From: UMGS1696 sp963642885
GTDB taxonomy: Bacteria; Bacillota; Clostridia; Oscillospirales; CAG-272
Length of the DNA stretch: 41,230 nucleotides
Assembly: GCA_963642885.1 (NCBI GenBank)
Contig: CAVIJI010000014.1
Span: 1-41,230 of the forward strand
Reading direction: 5' to 3'
Of this stretch, positions 17,644 through 25,807 are shown one piece after another. Position 1 is the first letter of the stretch, and the number at the start of each line of letters is the position of its first letter. Under the pieces are notes generated by a model. The model was not told the origin of the DNA. It did not search any database and was given only the letters and a program-made list of their open reading frames with translations. A program made the position numbers and the translations under genes.

Positions 17644-17648
17644 TATCA
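17634..17648. promoter_or_regulatory. Fur/Zur-type operator 2
   Basis: TGATTGTCAATATCA covers the -35 of the operon promoter. It lies in the middle of a larger inverted repeat at 17629-17653 with perfect 9-bp arms (AAATTTGAT and ATCAAATTT). It is also 18 bp from the divergent promoter at 17666, so a bound repressor could affect both directions. Confidence 0.65.
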
Positions 17649-17665
17649 AATTTCAAAAAATCCAC

Positions 17666-17694
17666 TTGACATACTCACGTATATTTGCTATCAT
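17666..17694 (+). promoter_or_regulatory. Promoter of the tautomerase-flavin reductase pair
   Basis: TTGACA (17666-17671) and TATCAT (17689-17694) are 17 bases apart, about 37 bp upstream of the tautomerase start. Confidence 0.75.
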
Positions 17695-17731
17695 GAATCC
17701 GTAAATTATATACAATAAAGGAGAAAAAACA

Positions 17732-18076
17732 ATGCCGTACATTGAATTCAAAACCAATATAGCACTCGACAACAAAAAAGAAGAACTGCTGAAAAGCAAG
17801 ACCGCCGAAATACTCGCCGCATCTTTTCCGGGAAAAACGGAAAACTGGCTTATGATTCGCTTCGACAATCAATCCGAAATGTACTTCGGAGGACTAAATT
17901 CTCCGTGTATGATGATAGACGTCTCGATTTTCGGCGCGCAGAAAAGTACCGGATACGATAAAATGACCTCATCGATGTGTAATCTTATCGAAAAAGAATG
18001 CGGCATACCCGAAGATAAGGTTTATATCAAATACACAGAGTATGATAAATGGGGCTGGAACGGTAACAATTTTTAA
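17732..18076 (+). CDS. MIF-like phenylpyruvate/dopachrome tautomerase
   Basis: This is a small tautomerase-superfamily protein of the macrophage migration inhibitory factor type. The 114-residue product has the MIF length, Pro directly after the initiator Met (MPYIEF), which is the catalytic base of the family, and a Lys near residue 34. The regions PCMMIDVSIFG and DKVYIKYTEYDKWGWNG follow the MIF pattern. AAAGGAG precedes the ATG. A short spacing leads to a flavin-reductase-like gene, so the two are probably one transcript. The physiological substrate is unknown. Confidence 0.88.
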   Translation: MPYIEFKTNIALDNKKEELLKSKTAEILAASFPGKTENWLMIRFDNQSEMYFGGLNSPCMMIDVSIFGAQKSTGYDKMTSSMCNLIEKECGIPEDKVYIKYTEYDKWGWNGNNF

Positions 18077-18086
18077 GGAGACAGTC

Positions 18087-18626
18087 ATGAGTGATTTTAA
18101 GCATATAAATCCCACCGATATTACGGGAAACATCATAAAAATGATAGAAAGCGACTGGATGCTTGTCACCTCAGCCGATTCAAACGGTCCGCTTGTATGC
18201 GGAAACGATTACAACACTATGACCGCAAGCTGGGGCGGCATGGGCTTTCTTTGGCACAAACCCGTTGCCTTCGTTTTCATCCGTCCGCAAAGGCACACAT
18301 TCTCGTTCACCGAGCGAAACAGCCGATTGACCCTCTCGTTCTTCGACGAAAGCTACCGCGATACTCTGTCCTTCTGCGGCAAATACAGCGGTCGGGAATA
18401 CGATAAGGCAAAGGAATGCTCTTTAACGGCTGCATTCGATTCAAACGACGGCGGACGTGCGGTATGGTTTACTGAAGCACGTCTGGTTTTAAAGCTGAAA
18501 AAGCTGTATGCCGACTTTATCTCTCCCGATAAGATGACGGACACATACCCAATGTACACTTATGCCGAGCATGACTATCATAAAATGTACATATGTGAAA
18601 TAGAAGACGTTCTGCTCAAACAGTAA
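18087..18626 (+). CDS. Flavin reductase-like FMN-binding protein
   Basis: The 179-residue protein resembles the flavin reductase-like domain with an FMN-binding split barrel. Visible features are NTMTASWGGMGFLWHKPVAF, the segment that usually contacts FMN, followed by the strand-rich RPQRHTFSFTERN and LSFFDESYRDTLSFCG. AAGGAG precedes the ATG at 18087. The frame is open 15 codons further upstream into the tautomerase gene. The partner substrate, NAD(P)H oxidation or otherwise, cannot be told from sequence. Co-transcription with the tautomerase hints at metabolism of aromatic or alpha-keto compounds, which is inference. Confidence 0.85.
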   Translation: MSDFKHINPTDITGNIIKMIESDWMLVTSADSNGPLVCGNDYNTMTASWGGMGFLWHKPVAFVFIRPQRHTFSFTERNSRLTLSFFDESYRDTLSFCGKYSGREYDKAKECSLTAAFDSNDGGRAVWFTEARLVLKLKKLYADFISPDKMTDTYPMYTYAEHDYHKMYICEIEDVLLKQ

Positions 18627-18747
18627 CCCGAAAAAATAACGTAAAAAATGCGTTTTTTGTTGCTTACGGCGGTGCTTTTCATCATTTCGCACAAATTTCA
18701 GGGTAAATTACTTACGTTTTGAACACCGTTTTGTTGAGCCAAATCTA

Positions 18748-18776
18748 TTGCAATCCGTTTTTTTTTGTTGTATAAT
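18748..18776 (+). promoter_or_regulatory. Promoter of the EF-G-like gene
   Basis: TTGCAA (18748-18753) and a perfect TATAAT (18771-18776) are separated by 17 bases. The spacer is a T-run. The leader is about 100 bases long, with AAGGAG before the ATG at 18884. Confidence 0.8.
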
Positions 18777-18883
18777 GGTAAAGGCGGGTTTGCTAAATCT
18801 TACAGTTTATCTTATCCTGTCTGTTCATCTTTTGAACATTATAATCACTGTTAATTTTCATTTACATATACAAGGAGACAAAA

Positions 18884-20956
18884 ATGGCAGATATCACAAC
18901 CAAGAACATTCGTAACGTCGTTCTGCTCGGTCACGGTGGATCCGGTAAGACTTCCATAGCAGAAGCGGCATTATATCTTACAAAGGGTACAGACAGACTC
19001 GGTAAAACCACGTCCGGCAATACAGTCTGCGACTATGATCCCGAGGAAATCAAACGCGGATTTTCTCTTACATTGTCACTCGCACCCGTTATGTGGGAGA
19101 CATCCAAGATAAACTTTATCGACACTCCCGGTTTCTTCGATTTTTCCGGTGAAGTTGATGCGGCAGTTCGTGTTGCCGATGCAGCTGTTATCGCACTCGA
19201 CGGCAAGGCCGGTGTTGAAGTCGGTGCCGAAATCGCGTGGGACAAGGCTCAGGAAGCTAAGATTCCCTGTGCATTCTTCGTAAACAAGTGCGACGACCCC
19301 GATGCGGATTTCGAAAGAGTATTCAATGAGCTTCACGATAAGTTCGGTGCGGCAGTCTGCCCGCTTCTCGTTCCCGTAAAGAACGGCAAGGATGTTAAAT
19401 TCCTCAACCTCATCGCACGTGAATCATACACATTCGATTCAAACGGCAAGAGAGCTACGACTCCCTTCAACTCCGATGATGAAAACATAGCCGCAACATA
19501 CACCGATACACTCAACGAGGCTCTCGCTCAGACAAGCGAAGAACTTCTCGACAAGTTCTTCGAAACAGCCGAAATTTCTCAGGAAGACGCTGTAGAAGCT
19601 CTTCACACGGGTATTATCGACGGTACAATCGTTCCCGTATTCTCGGGCTGCGCTACCAACCTTTGGGGTATTACATTCCTTCTCGACACCATCAACGATT
19701 CCTTCCCGCGTCCTACCGCAAAGGGCTCCGAACAGATTATCGACGGTGATTCACTCAAGGAAAAGGCAATCGAAACAGACGGCGAATGCGCATTATTCGT
19801 ATTCAAGACAATCGCCGACCCGTTCGTAGGTAAGATGACATTCTTCAAGGTAATGAACGGTACTCTCACAAACGATCTCACACTTCAGAACGTTACAACC
19901 GGTGTATCCGAAAAGATGTCTCATATTTATACAATCCGCGGTAAGAAGCAGACCGAAGTTACATCTCTCTGCTGCGGCGACATAGGTATGATCGCTAAGC
20001 TTGCGGGAACAAATACAAACGATACTCTTACGGTATCCTCCAACTTCGAATACAGAAAGATTGCATTCCCGCATCCTTATTATACGATGGCTATCACTCC
20101 CGCTGCAAAGGGCGATGAAGATAAGATATCCACAGGTATCGCACGTCTCCTCGAAGAAGACAAGACTCTCGCGTACGAAAACAATGCCGAAACAAAGCAG
20201 ATGACAATATCCGGTTTGGGCGATATGCAGCTTGATGTTCTTGTTTCCAAGATGAAGGCACGTTACGGAACTACGGTTATTCTCGAAACACCGAAGATTG
20301 CTTATCGTGAGACCATCAAGGGCACATCGGATGTTGAAGGTAAGCATAAGAAACAGTCCGGCGGTTCCGGTCAGTACGGTCATGTTAAGATGAGATTCTC
20401 CCACGGTGATGCCGAAGGACTTACATTCACACAGTCCGTTGTCGGCGGTACCGTTCCGAAGAACTTCTATCCCGCAGTTGAAAAGGGACTTCTCGAAGCA
20501 ATGCAGAAGGGTGTACTCGCAGGCTATCCTGTAGTAAACCTTGCCGCTGACCTGTACGACGGTTCTTACCACCCGGTTGACTCGAATGAAATCTCGTTCA
20601 AGCTTGCCGCTCGTCTTGCATACAAGGAAGGTCTCCCGAAGGCAAAGCCGATTCTTCTTGAGCCTATCGGATCTCTTAAGGTTACTGTTCCCGATTCTCT
20701 CGTAGGTGATGTTATCGGCGACCTCAACAAGAGACGTGGTCGTGTGCTCGGTATGAATCCTCACGAAAGAAAGACCGGATACACAGTTCTCGAAGCTGAC
20801 GTTCCGAAGGGCGAAATGACAGACTATACTATCTCTCTTCGTGCTATGTCTCAGGGACGCGGTTCGTTTGAATTCACAATCGACCGTTATGAAGAAGTTC
20901 CCGCTTCCGTTGCTCAGAAGATTATCTCCGAAGCAAAGGTTGAAGCTGACGAATAA
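18884..20956 (+). CDS. Elongation factor G-like GTPase (EF-G paralogue)
   Basis: This is a translational GTPase with the full EF-G domain layout. The G domain has P-loop GHGGSGKTS, the DTPG motif in FIDTPGFFDF and NKCD. It is followed by domains II to V, including YGHVKMRF and the C-terminal GEMTDYTISLRAMSQGRGSFE. At 690 residues the length is that of EF-G. The switch I region reads KRGFSLTLSLAPV, not the canonical ERGITITSAA, and EVGAEIAWDKA follows. These features match the EF-G-2/EF-G-like group and not the main elongation factor. No ribosomal protein or tuf gene is adjacent. Codon choice is narrow (CTC, AAG, GGT), suggesting high expression. The exact role of this group is unsettled. Confidence 0.9.
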   Translation: MADITTKNIRNVVLLGHGGSGKTSIAEAALYLTKGTDRLGKTTSGNTVCDYDPEEIKRGFSLTLSLAPVMWETSKINFIDTPGFFDFSGEVDAAVRVADAAVIALDGKAGVEVGAEIAWDKAQEAKIPCAFFVNKCDDPDADFERVFNELHDKFGAAVCPLLVPVKNGKDVKFLNLIARESYTFDSNGKRATTPFNSDDENIAATYTDTLNEALAQTSEELLDKFFETAEISQEDAVEALHTGIIDGTIVPVFSGCATNLWGITFLLDTINDSFPRPTAKGSEQIIDGDSLKEKAIETDGECALFVFKTIADPFVGKMTFFKVMNGTLTNDLTLQNVTTGVSEKMSHIYTIRGKKQTEVTSLCCGDIGMIAKLAGTNTNDTLTVSSNFEYRKIAFPHPYYTMAITPAAKGDEDKISTGIARLLEEDKTLAYENNAETKQMTISGLGDMQLDVLVSKMKARYGTTVILETPKIAYRETIKGTSDVEGKHKKQSGGSGQYGHVKMRFSHGDAEGLTFTQSVVGGTVPKNFYPAVEKGLLEAMQKGVLAGYPVVNLAADLYDGSYHPVDSNEISFKLAARLAYKEGLPKAKPILLEPIGSLKVTVPDSLVGDVIGDLNKRRGRVLGMNPHERKTGYTVLEADVPKGEMTDYTISLRAMSQGRGSFEFTIDRYEEVPASVAQKIISEAKVEADE

Positions 20957-20960
20957 TGTC

Positions 20961-21572
20961 GGCGGATTTCATTCAGCTTAATATTTAAGCGATACTCCGC
21001 CTCCTCGAGCCTGCAAAGTCAGCCAAAAGGCTGTCTTTACAGGCTCCTATGTTTTCCTACACCATTTCGTCGGCGGATTTCATTCAGCTTAATATTTAAG
21101 CGATACTCCGCCTCCTCGAGCCTGCAAAGTCAGCCAAAGGCTGTCTTTACAGGCTCCTATGTTTTCCTACACCATTTCGGGGCGGATTTCATGCGGCTTA
21201 ATATTTAAGCTATACTCCGCCTCCTCGAGCCTGCAAAGTCAGCCAAAGGCTGTCTTTACAGGCTCCTATGTTTTCCTACACCATTTCGGGGCGGATTTCA
21301 TGCGGCTTAATATTTAAGCTATACTCCGCCTCCTCGAGCCTGCAAAGTCAGCCAAAGGCTGTCTTTACAGGCTCCTATGTTTTCCTACACCATTTCGGGG
21401 CGGATTTCATGCGGCTTAATATTTAAGCTATACTCCGCCTCCTCGAGCCTGCAAAGTCAGCCAAAGGCTGTCTTTACAGGCTCCTATGTTTTCCTACACC
21501 ATTTCGGGGCGGATTTCATTCAGCTTAATATTTAAGCGATACTCCGCCTCATGTTTTCCTACACCATTTCGG
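20961..21572. repeat. Tandem array of ~109-bp double-hairpin units
   Basis: Six units start at 20961, 21072, 21181, 21290, 21399 and 21508 (lengths 111, 109, 109, 109, 109 and 65). Each full unit has two hairpins. Hairpin 1 has outer arms GGCGGA and TCCGCC and an inner GCTTAATATTTAAGC. Hairpin 2 has arms running GAGCCTG...CAGCC and GGCTG...CAGGCTC with two mismatches. A constant ATGTTTTCCTACACCATTTC linker follows. The last unit lacks hairpin 2 by a 44-bp deletion. Units 3-5 share a variant of hairpin 1 (CATGCGGC, GCTATAC), while units 1, 2 and 6 share another (CATTCAGC, GCGATAC). The unit length is not a multiple of three, so no protein is encoded. It fills the gap between two convergent genes. 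Confidence 0.95.
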
Positions 21573-21604
21573 CACTGACACAAACTCGGATTCATTCTCA
21601 CGCA

Positions 21605-21639
21605 AACAGGGCATGTGATCATAATTCACATGCCCTGTT
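21605..21639. terminator. Hairpin terminator between convergent genes
   Basis: A near-perfect 14-bp stem (AACAGGGCATGTGA and its complement, seven-base loop) lies 7 bp from the kinase stop. The flanks are moderately T-rich on the plus side (CTGTTCTTATTTATTTTC), so it can serve plus-strand transcripts leaving the repeat array and possibly the kinase transcript too. Confidence 0.6.
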
Positions 21640-21645
21640 CTGTTC

Positions 21646-23112
21646 TTATTTATTTTCGGATGAGTCGGTGTAAATCGCAAGCTTGAACCAGAAATTACTT
21701 CCCTCTCCCACTTTGCTTTTTACTCCGAATTGAGCGCCGTGAAGAAGGAGAATATTCTTTACTATAGATAATCCCAAGCCGGTTCCTATATTCGCACGTT
21801 TATGGAAATCATTTACCTTATAATATCTCTCCCAAACCATAGGGAGCTGATCCTCGGGAATACCGATACCGTGGTCTATAATCTCGGTCATAACCTCGTT
21901 ATTATCTACTGTTTGTCGGATAATAACCGTTTTATCATCGCCCACGTAATTTACCGCATTTCCGATTAAATTATATATAACCTGCAGTATTCTTTGCTCA
22001 TCCGCTTCAACGAAGACATCTCTGTCACTCTCGAATGTTATAATATATCCGTCTTTTTCGCGCAATTTCGCATATCTTTCAATTGTCGTTCTGATTACAT
22101 TCGTGAAATTAAAGCGTGTTTTATTCAGCTTCTGTGTACCGTTTTGATAACGGCTTACCTCGAGCATATCATTTACCAGTGTAGTAAGCCTGTTAGTCTC
22201 GTCGATAACTATCTGCATATTTTCGGGTGTTGCTTCACCGGGAAGATCTCGCATAGCCTCGGTATATCCCGCAATCATTGTAAGCGGAGTTCTCAGGTCA
22301 TGCGATACATTTGCGATTAAATCCTTCTGCATTTTATCCAGCCGCGAAAGCTCATATGCAGCCTTATTCAGTGCCGCGGAAAGATTATCCGTTTCGGTGC
22401 AATTTCCGCCGTCGAAATTAACGTTATAATCTCCGAGTGCCAATTTCGCCGCTTCTCCGCTCATTTCTCTCAAAGGCTTGGACATATGATTCGAAAGAAT
22501 AAGCGACAAAATAACGGCAAAGACAATCAGAATTATACTGATGTACAAAAGCTCTATTCTGATTGTGGTTACTGTGGAATCAAGCGGAATCAGTTCCGTA
22601 TTAAACAGCATGAGCAGCTCGCGTCCGTCATTTTTATCGATAACCTTTGCGAGAATTACATTTTCGCTTTGTTCATCGGATTCGTTTCCGAAAAGCTGCC
22701 CGAACGACATCTCATCGAGCATCTCACCGCCTTCAGATACCGCCTTCTGATACAGATTATTCAGCATATGCGAGCTGTCTATGTTATGAATAAAGCAAAA
22801 TGTATTCAAATGCTGTTCTACCACACGGCTTCCGCTTTTATCGGGTCCGTTCATCGAAATCTCATAAACGGAAATGCAGATACCGCTCTTGGATGCCGCC
22901 ATAGCCGCAGCGTCGTTAAGGGAAGAGTAATCGTTACCGTCATCGCTCATTGCCGCCGCTTCGACTTCTGCCGCGCATTTATTTAAATCACGCAGCTTAA
23001 GCGAACGGTAAACATCGCTTAAAAGCACAGTTTGGAAAAACCAAAGAACCGCTATAACCATTGCTCCGAACAAGAGAAAGCCCAGGAGAAGCTTTCCTTT
23101 CATACTCATCAT
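21646..23112 (-). CDS. Sensor histidine kinase
   Basis: This is a membrane histidine kinase partnered with the adjacent response regulator. The 488-residue product has an N-terminal membrane helix, an extracellular sensor region of about 160 residues, a second helix and a HAMP linker (NHMSKPLREMS). The HisKA domain has the phosphoacceptor His in NVSHDLRTPLTM. The HATPase domain has NLIGNAVNY, DHGIGIPE and GTGLGLSIV. The signal is unknown. The start is uncertain: the frame opens at a TTG (23175) directly against a GAGAGGAG site, and ATGs occur at 23112, 23109 and 23103 without a clear site. I used 23112. Confidence 0.9.
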   Translation of the reverse strand: MMSMKGKLLLGFLLFGAMVIAVLWFFQTVLLSDVYRSLKLRDLNKCAAEVEAAAMSDDGNDYSSLNDAAAMAASKSGICISVYEISMNGPDKSGSRVVEQHLNTFCFIHNIDSSHMLNNLYQKAVSEGGEMLDEMSFGQLFGNESDEQSENVILAKVIDKNDGRELLMLFNTELIPLDSTVTTIRIELLYISIILIVFAVILSLILSNHMSKPLREMSGEAAKLALGDYNVNFDGGNCTETDNLSAALNKAAYELSRLDKMQKDLIANVSHDLRTPLTMIAGYTEAMRDLPGEATPENMQIVIDETNRLTTLVNDMLEVSRYQNGTQKLNKTRFNFTNVIRTTIERYAKLREKDGYIITFESDRDVFVEADEQRILQVIYNLIGNAVNYVGDDKTVIIRQTVDNNEVMTEIIDHGIGIPEDQLPMVWERYYKVNDFHKRANIGTGLGLSIVKNILLLHGAQFGVKSKVGEGSNFWFKLAIYTDSSENK

Positions 23113-23143
23113 GTGTTCGGGATTGTGGTGTGTATGTTTTGAT

Positions 23144-23848
23144 TTAATTTCTTTCCGGATCAAAACGATATCCAACTCCTCTCAGAGTTACAACATAGTC
23201 GGCATATTTGCCGAGACTTTTTCTGAGCAGCTTTATATGAGTATCAAGTGTTCTGTCGTCTCCGAAATAGTCATACCCCCAAACCTCGCTGATAAGTTTA
23301 TCTCTCGTGAGAGCTATGTTCTTGTTTTTAATCATGTAGAAAAACAAATCATATTCCTTCGGAGTCATATCAACACGCTGGTTATCGACATAGACTATTC
23401 TTGCGGTTAAATCAGCCTTGAGTCCGCCGCCGTCGAATTCGACGATTTCGTTTTTAGGCTCTGCAGTTATTTTGTTGTCCGTTTTGCCCGAAGCACGCTT
23501 CATCACGGCGTCAACCCTCAGCATGAGTTCCTTCGGTGAAAACGGCTTAACCACATAATCGTCGATTCCGAGTTCGAATCCGTTGATTTTATCGTATTCT
23601 TCTCCGCGTGCCGACAGCATGATAATCGGAATGGAGGAAAACTTTCTTATTTCTCTGCATGCCGAAAATCCGTCAAGCTCCGGCATCATTATATCGATTA
23701 TCATTATATCGAATTCTTCCTCACGGCAAAGCTTTACCGCTTCCATTCCGTCCTTTGCTTCTGTTACCGTATGACCTTCGAATACAGCATATTTGGCGAT
23801 AAGCCGTCTGATCATCTCTTCATCATCAACCACAAGAATCTTATACAT
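23144..23848 (-). CDS. OmpR-family response regulator
   Basis: This is a DNA-binding response regulator. The 234-residue product has a receiver domain with the acidic pair in VVDDEE and the phosphoacceptor Asp52 in MIIDIMMPELDG, then the conserved Lys in YVVKPFSPKEL. The C-terminal winged helix is of the OmpR/PhoB type (DMTPKEYDLFFYMIKNK, RTLDTHIKLLRKSLG, LRGVGYRFD). AAGGAG precedes the ATG at 23848. It lies between htrA and the kinase on the same strand, which suggests that it controls envelope functions. Confidence 0.95.
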   Translation of the reverse strand: MYKILVVDDEEMIRRLIAKYAVFEGHTVTEAKDGMEAVKLCREEEFDIMIIDIMMPELDGFSACREIRKFSSIPIIMLSARGEEYDKINGFELGIDDYVVKPFSPKELMLRVDAVMKRASGKTDNKITAEPKNEIVEFDGGGLKADLTARIVYVDNQRVDMTPKEYDLFFYMIKNKNIALTRDKLISEVWGYDYFGDDRTLDTHIKLLRKSLGKYADYVVTLRGVGYRFDPERN

Positions 23849-23878
23849 ACAGCCGCTCCTTATATAATTAATATGCAT

Positions 23879-23907
23879 GAAAGGGGTACTTATGCAGTAT
23901 CCCTTTC
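23879..23907. other. Strong hairpin between htrA and the response regulator
   Basis: A 12-bp stem (GAAAGGGGTACT and AGTATCCCTTTC, one wobble pair, five-base loop) lies 30 bp upstream of the response regulator start. It lacks a T-run on the minus strand, so it looks more like an RNA processing or stability element between htrA and the two-component genes than a terminator. Confidence 0.5.
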
Positions 23908-23966
23908 CCTTTACGTTTTATGAATCTAAAGCATTACAGCCTGTCGGTAAATTACCGCTTGCTGTT

Positions 23967-25757
23967 TTATCGGTTTCCGAAAATGCTTCCGCCGAACGAT
24001 TTTGTCTCTGTTTCGGTAGTCTCCGACTGATTATTTTCGCTGAATTCGATACTACCGGAATCCGGAACCTTTTCGAAGCATTCAACCTCAATTTCCATCA
24101 GCTTTCCGTTACGTTCAATCTGGAACTTCAGCTTATCGCCTACAGACGAGCTTGTTACAACGGATTTGATTTCGGAAACAGTGGAGATCGTATTACCGTT
24201 TACTGCCACGACTCTGTCACCGGGCTGGAGTACATCATCATTATATCCTTCGGTAAGGCTTTCAACATAAACGCCCGCTTTAATGTTGTAGTAGAAGTAG
24301 AAGCTGTTGGAGCTTACCTCGGAGAAGGATACGCCGATCATTGTCTTACCGCGTACGTAACCGTACTGGAGAAGCTGTTCTGCCACATCAAGTGCTTCGT
24401 TTACGGGGATTGCGAAGCCGAGTCCTTCAATACCTGTACCACTTGATTTTGCGTTGACAATACCTACAAGCTGACCCTTCATGTTAAACATACCGCCGCC
24501 TGAGTTGCCGGGGTTAACAGCGGCATTGGTCTGAATAAGGTTCATCTTAACGCCGTTAACTTCTATCTCACGTTCTGTTGCGCTTACGATACCGTTTGTC
24601 ACGGTTCCTCCGAGTTCACCGAGAGGATTGCCTACTACAAGAAGCTCTTCGCCGACAACAAGCTTATCACTGTCACCGCACTGTGCGGCGGTAAGACCTG
24701 TCGCGTCAATCTTGATAATAGCTATATCCGATTCCGAATCGTAACCCACAATAGAAGCATCGTATTCGTTTCCGTCGGTAAGTCTTACTGTTATGCTGTC
24801 TGCCAGTGCGCTTGTGTCTTCATCCATGATAACATGGCAATTTGTGATTATGTATCCGTCGGTTGAAATGATAACACCCGAACCTGCGCCTTGCTGCACG
24901 TAGTTGTACCATCCGCGCGATGTTGATGTGTATTCGGTATTAATTTCGACTACGGAATCCTTTACCATTGCGGCTACCTCTGCGGCTGTGTAGTTGTCGC
25001 TGTCTCCTGTAGATGTAGCTACCTCATCTACGCTTCTGTATATAACGACGCCGCCGTTGTTGCCGTTCGACACGCTTGCCGACTGAGATGTGCTCTCACT
25101 TGATGTTGTGCTCTGAGCTACCGTATTGTTTCTCGAAGCAAACATTGCGCTTGTGTAGCCTACTGCTCCCGAGAGAACAACCGCCAATGCTACCGCTACC
25201 GCAAGTGCACCGCGTGTTACCGGCTTGGACTTCTTCTCTTTCTTTACCTTAGCGGTATTGGGAGTGTAGGATATCTGACCTTGAGTCTGGTGCGGGGCAT
25301 TGTAAGTGTGGTTCGGAGTATATCCGTTGTTCGAGTTATTCTGATAACCGTGATTGTTCGGAGTATATCCGTACTGTCCGCCCTGTGTGTACTGTCCGTA
25401 CTGTCCGTACAGAGCACCCTGTGTATACTGAGTATTCTGCTGGGTATTCTGCTGGGTATTCTGCTGAGCATTTTCGGTGTTCGCCTGTGCGTACCCGTTA
25501 TTGCTTTGATTCTGACCGAAGCCTTCGAAATAGGGATTGCCCGAATACGGGGTTTCGGTGCGGTGGTTTTCGGGAACACGTGCAGTACTGTCGTTTACCG
25601 CAGATGTATTTACAGTCGCATTTGATTCCTGTGTATTCTGTGTATTCTGTTCGTTTACGGTATTAGGATTCATGTTCTGGGAATCCGTATTTACGTTTTT
25701 GTTTTCGTTGCAGTTCTGTTCATTCATTTCATTGTTGTTCATATCAAATTCTTTCAT
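23967..25757 (-). CDS. HtrA/DegP-like serine protease with PDZ domain
   Basis: This is a membrane-anchored trypsin-like protease (S1C) for envelope protein quality control. The 596-residue product has a cytoplasmic N-terminus of about 180 residues rich in Asn, Gln, Gly and Tyr, with short repeats (NTQQNTQQNTQ, QYGQYTQGGQYG). One membrane helix is at about 185-205. The protease domain has catalytic His in NCHVIMDE, Asp in SDIAIIKID and Ser in NPGNSGGGMFN. A single C-terminal PDZ domain (GDRVVAVNGNTI) follows. An upstream in-frame GTG (25766) exists, but the ATG at 25757 has AAAGGTG at good spacing. It precedes a two-component system on the same strand. Confidence 0.93.
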   Translation of the reverse strand: MKEFDMNNNEMNEQNCNENKNVNTDSQNMNPNTVNEQNTQNTQESNATVNTSAVNDSTARVPENHRTETPYSGNPYFEGFGQNQSNNGYAQANTENAQQNTQQNTQQNTQYTQGALYGQYGQYTQGGQYGYTPNNHGYQNNSNNGYTPNHTYNAPHQTQGQISYTPNTAKVKKEKKSKPVTRGALAVAVALAVVLSGAVGYTSAMFASRNNTVAQSTTSSESTSQSASVSNGNNGGVVIYRSVDEVATSTGDSDNYTAAEVAAMVKDSVVEINTEYTSTSRGWYNYVQQGAGSGVIISTDGYIITNCHVIMDEDTSALADSITVRLTDGNEYDASIVGYDSESDIAIIKIDATGLTAAQCGDSDKLVVGEELLVVGNPLGELGGTVTNGIVSATEREIEVNGVKMNLIQTNAAVNPGNSGGGMFNMKGQLVGIVNAKSSGTGIEGLGFAIPVNEALDVAEQLLQYGYVRGKTMIGVSFSEVSSNSFYFYYNIKAGVYVESLTEGYNDDVLQPGDRVVAVNGNTISTVSEIKSVVTSSSVGDKLKFQIERNGKLMEIEVECFEKVPDSGSIEFSENNQSETTETETKSFGGSIFGNR

Positions 25758-25807
25758 AACATTCACCTTTCTATATTCTATATGATTTAAAATCGAATTA
25801 TTACTTC

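Noticed and set aside
18640..18662. Terminator after the flavin reductase gene
   Set aside because: The only candidate is an A-run and T-run pair around TGCG without GC pairs, too weak to call.
19793..20764. 323-codon minus-strand frame opposite the EF-G-like gene
   Set aside because: It is a long antisense frame caused by the biased codon use of the EF-G paralogue. The Cys/His-scattered product has no recognisable domain.
21265..21430. Short ORFs inside the tandem repeats (for example one starting at an ATG in the linker)
   Set aside because: The unit length is not a multiple of three, so frames change from unit to unit, and there is no consistent ribosome binding site or coding bias.
20961..21572. 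CRISPR array
   Set aside because: The units are contiguous 109-bp copies with no variable spacers, and each is far longer than a CRISPR repeat.
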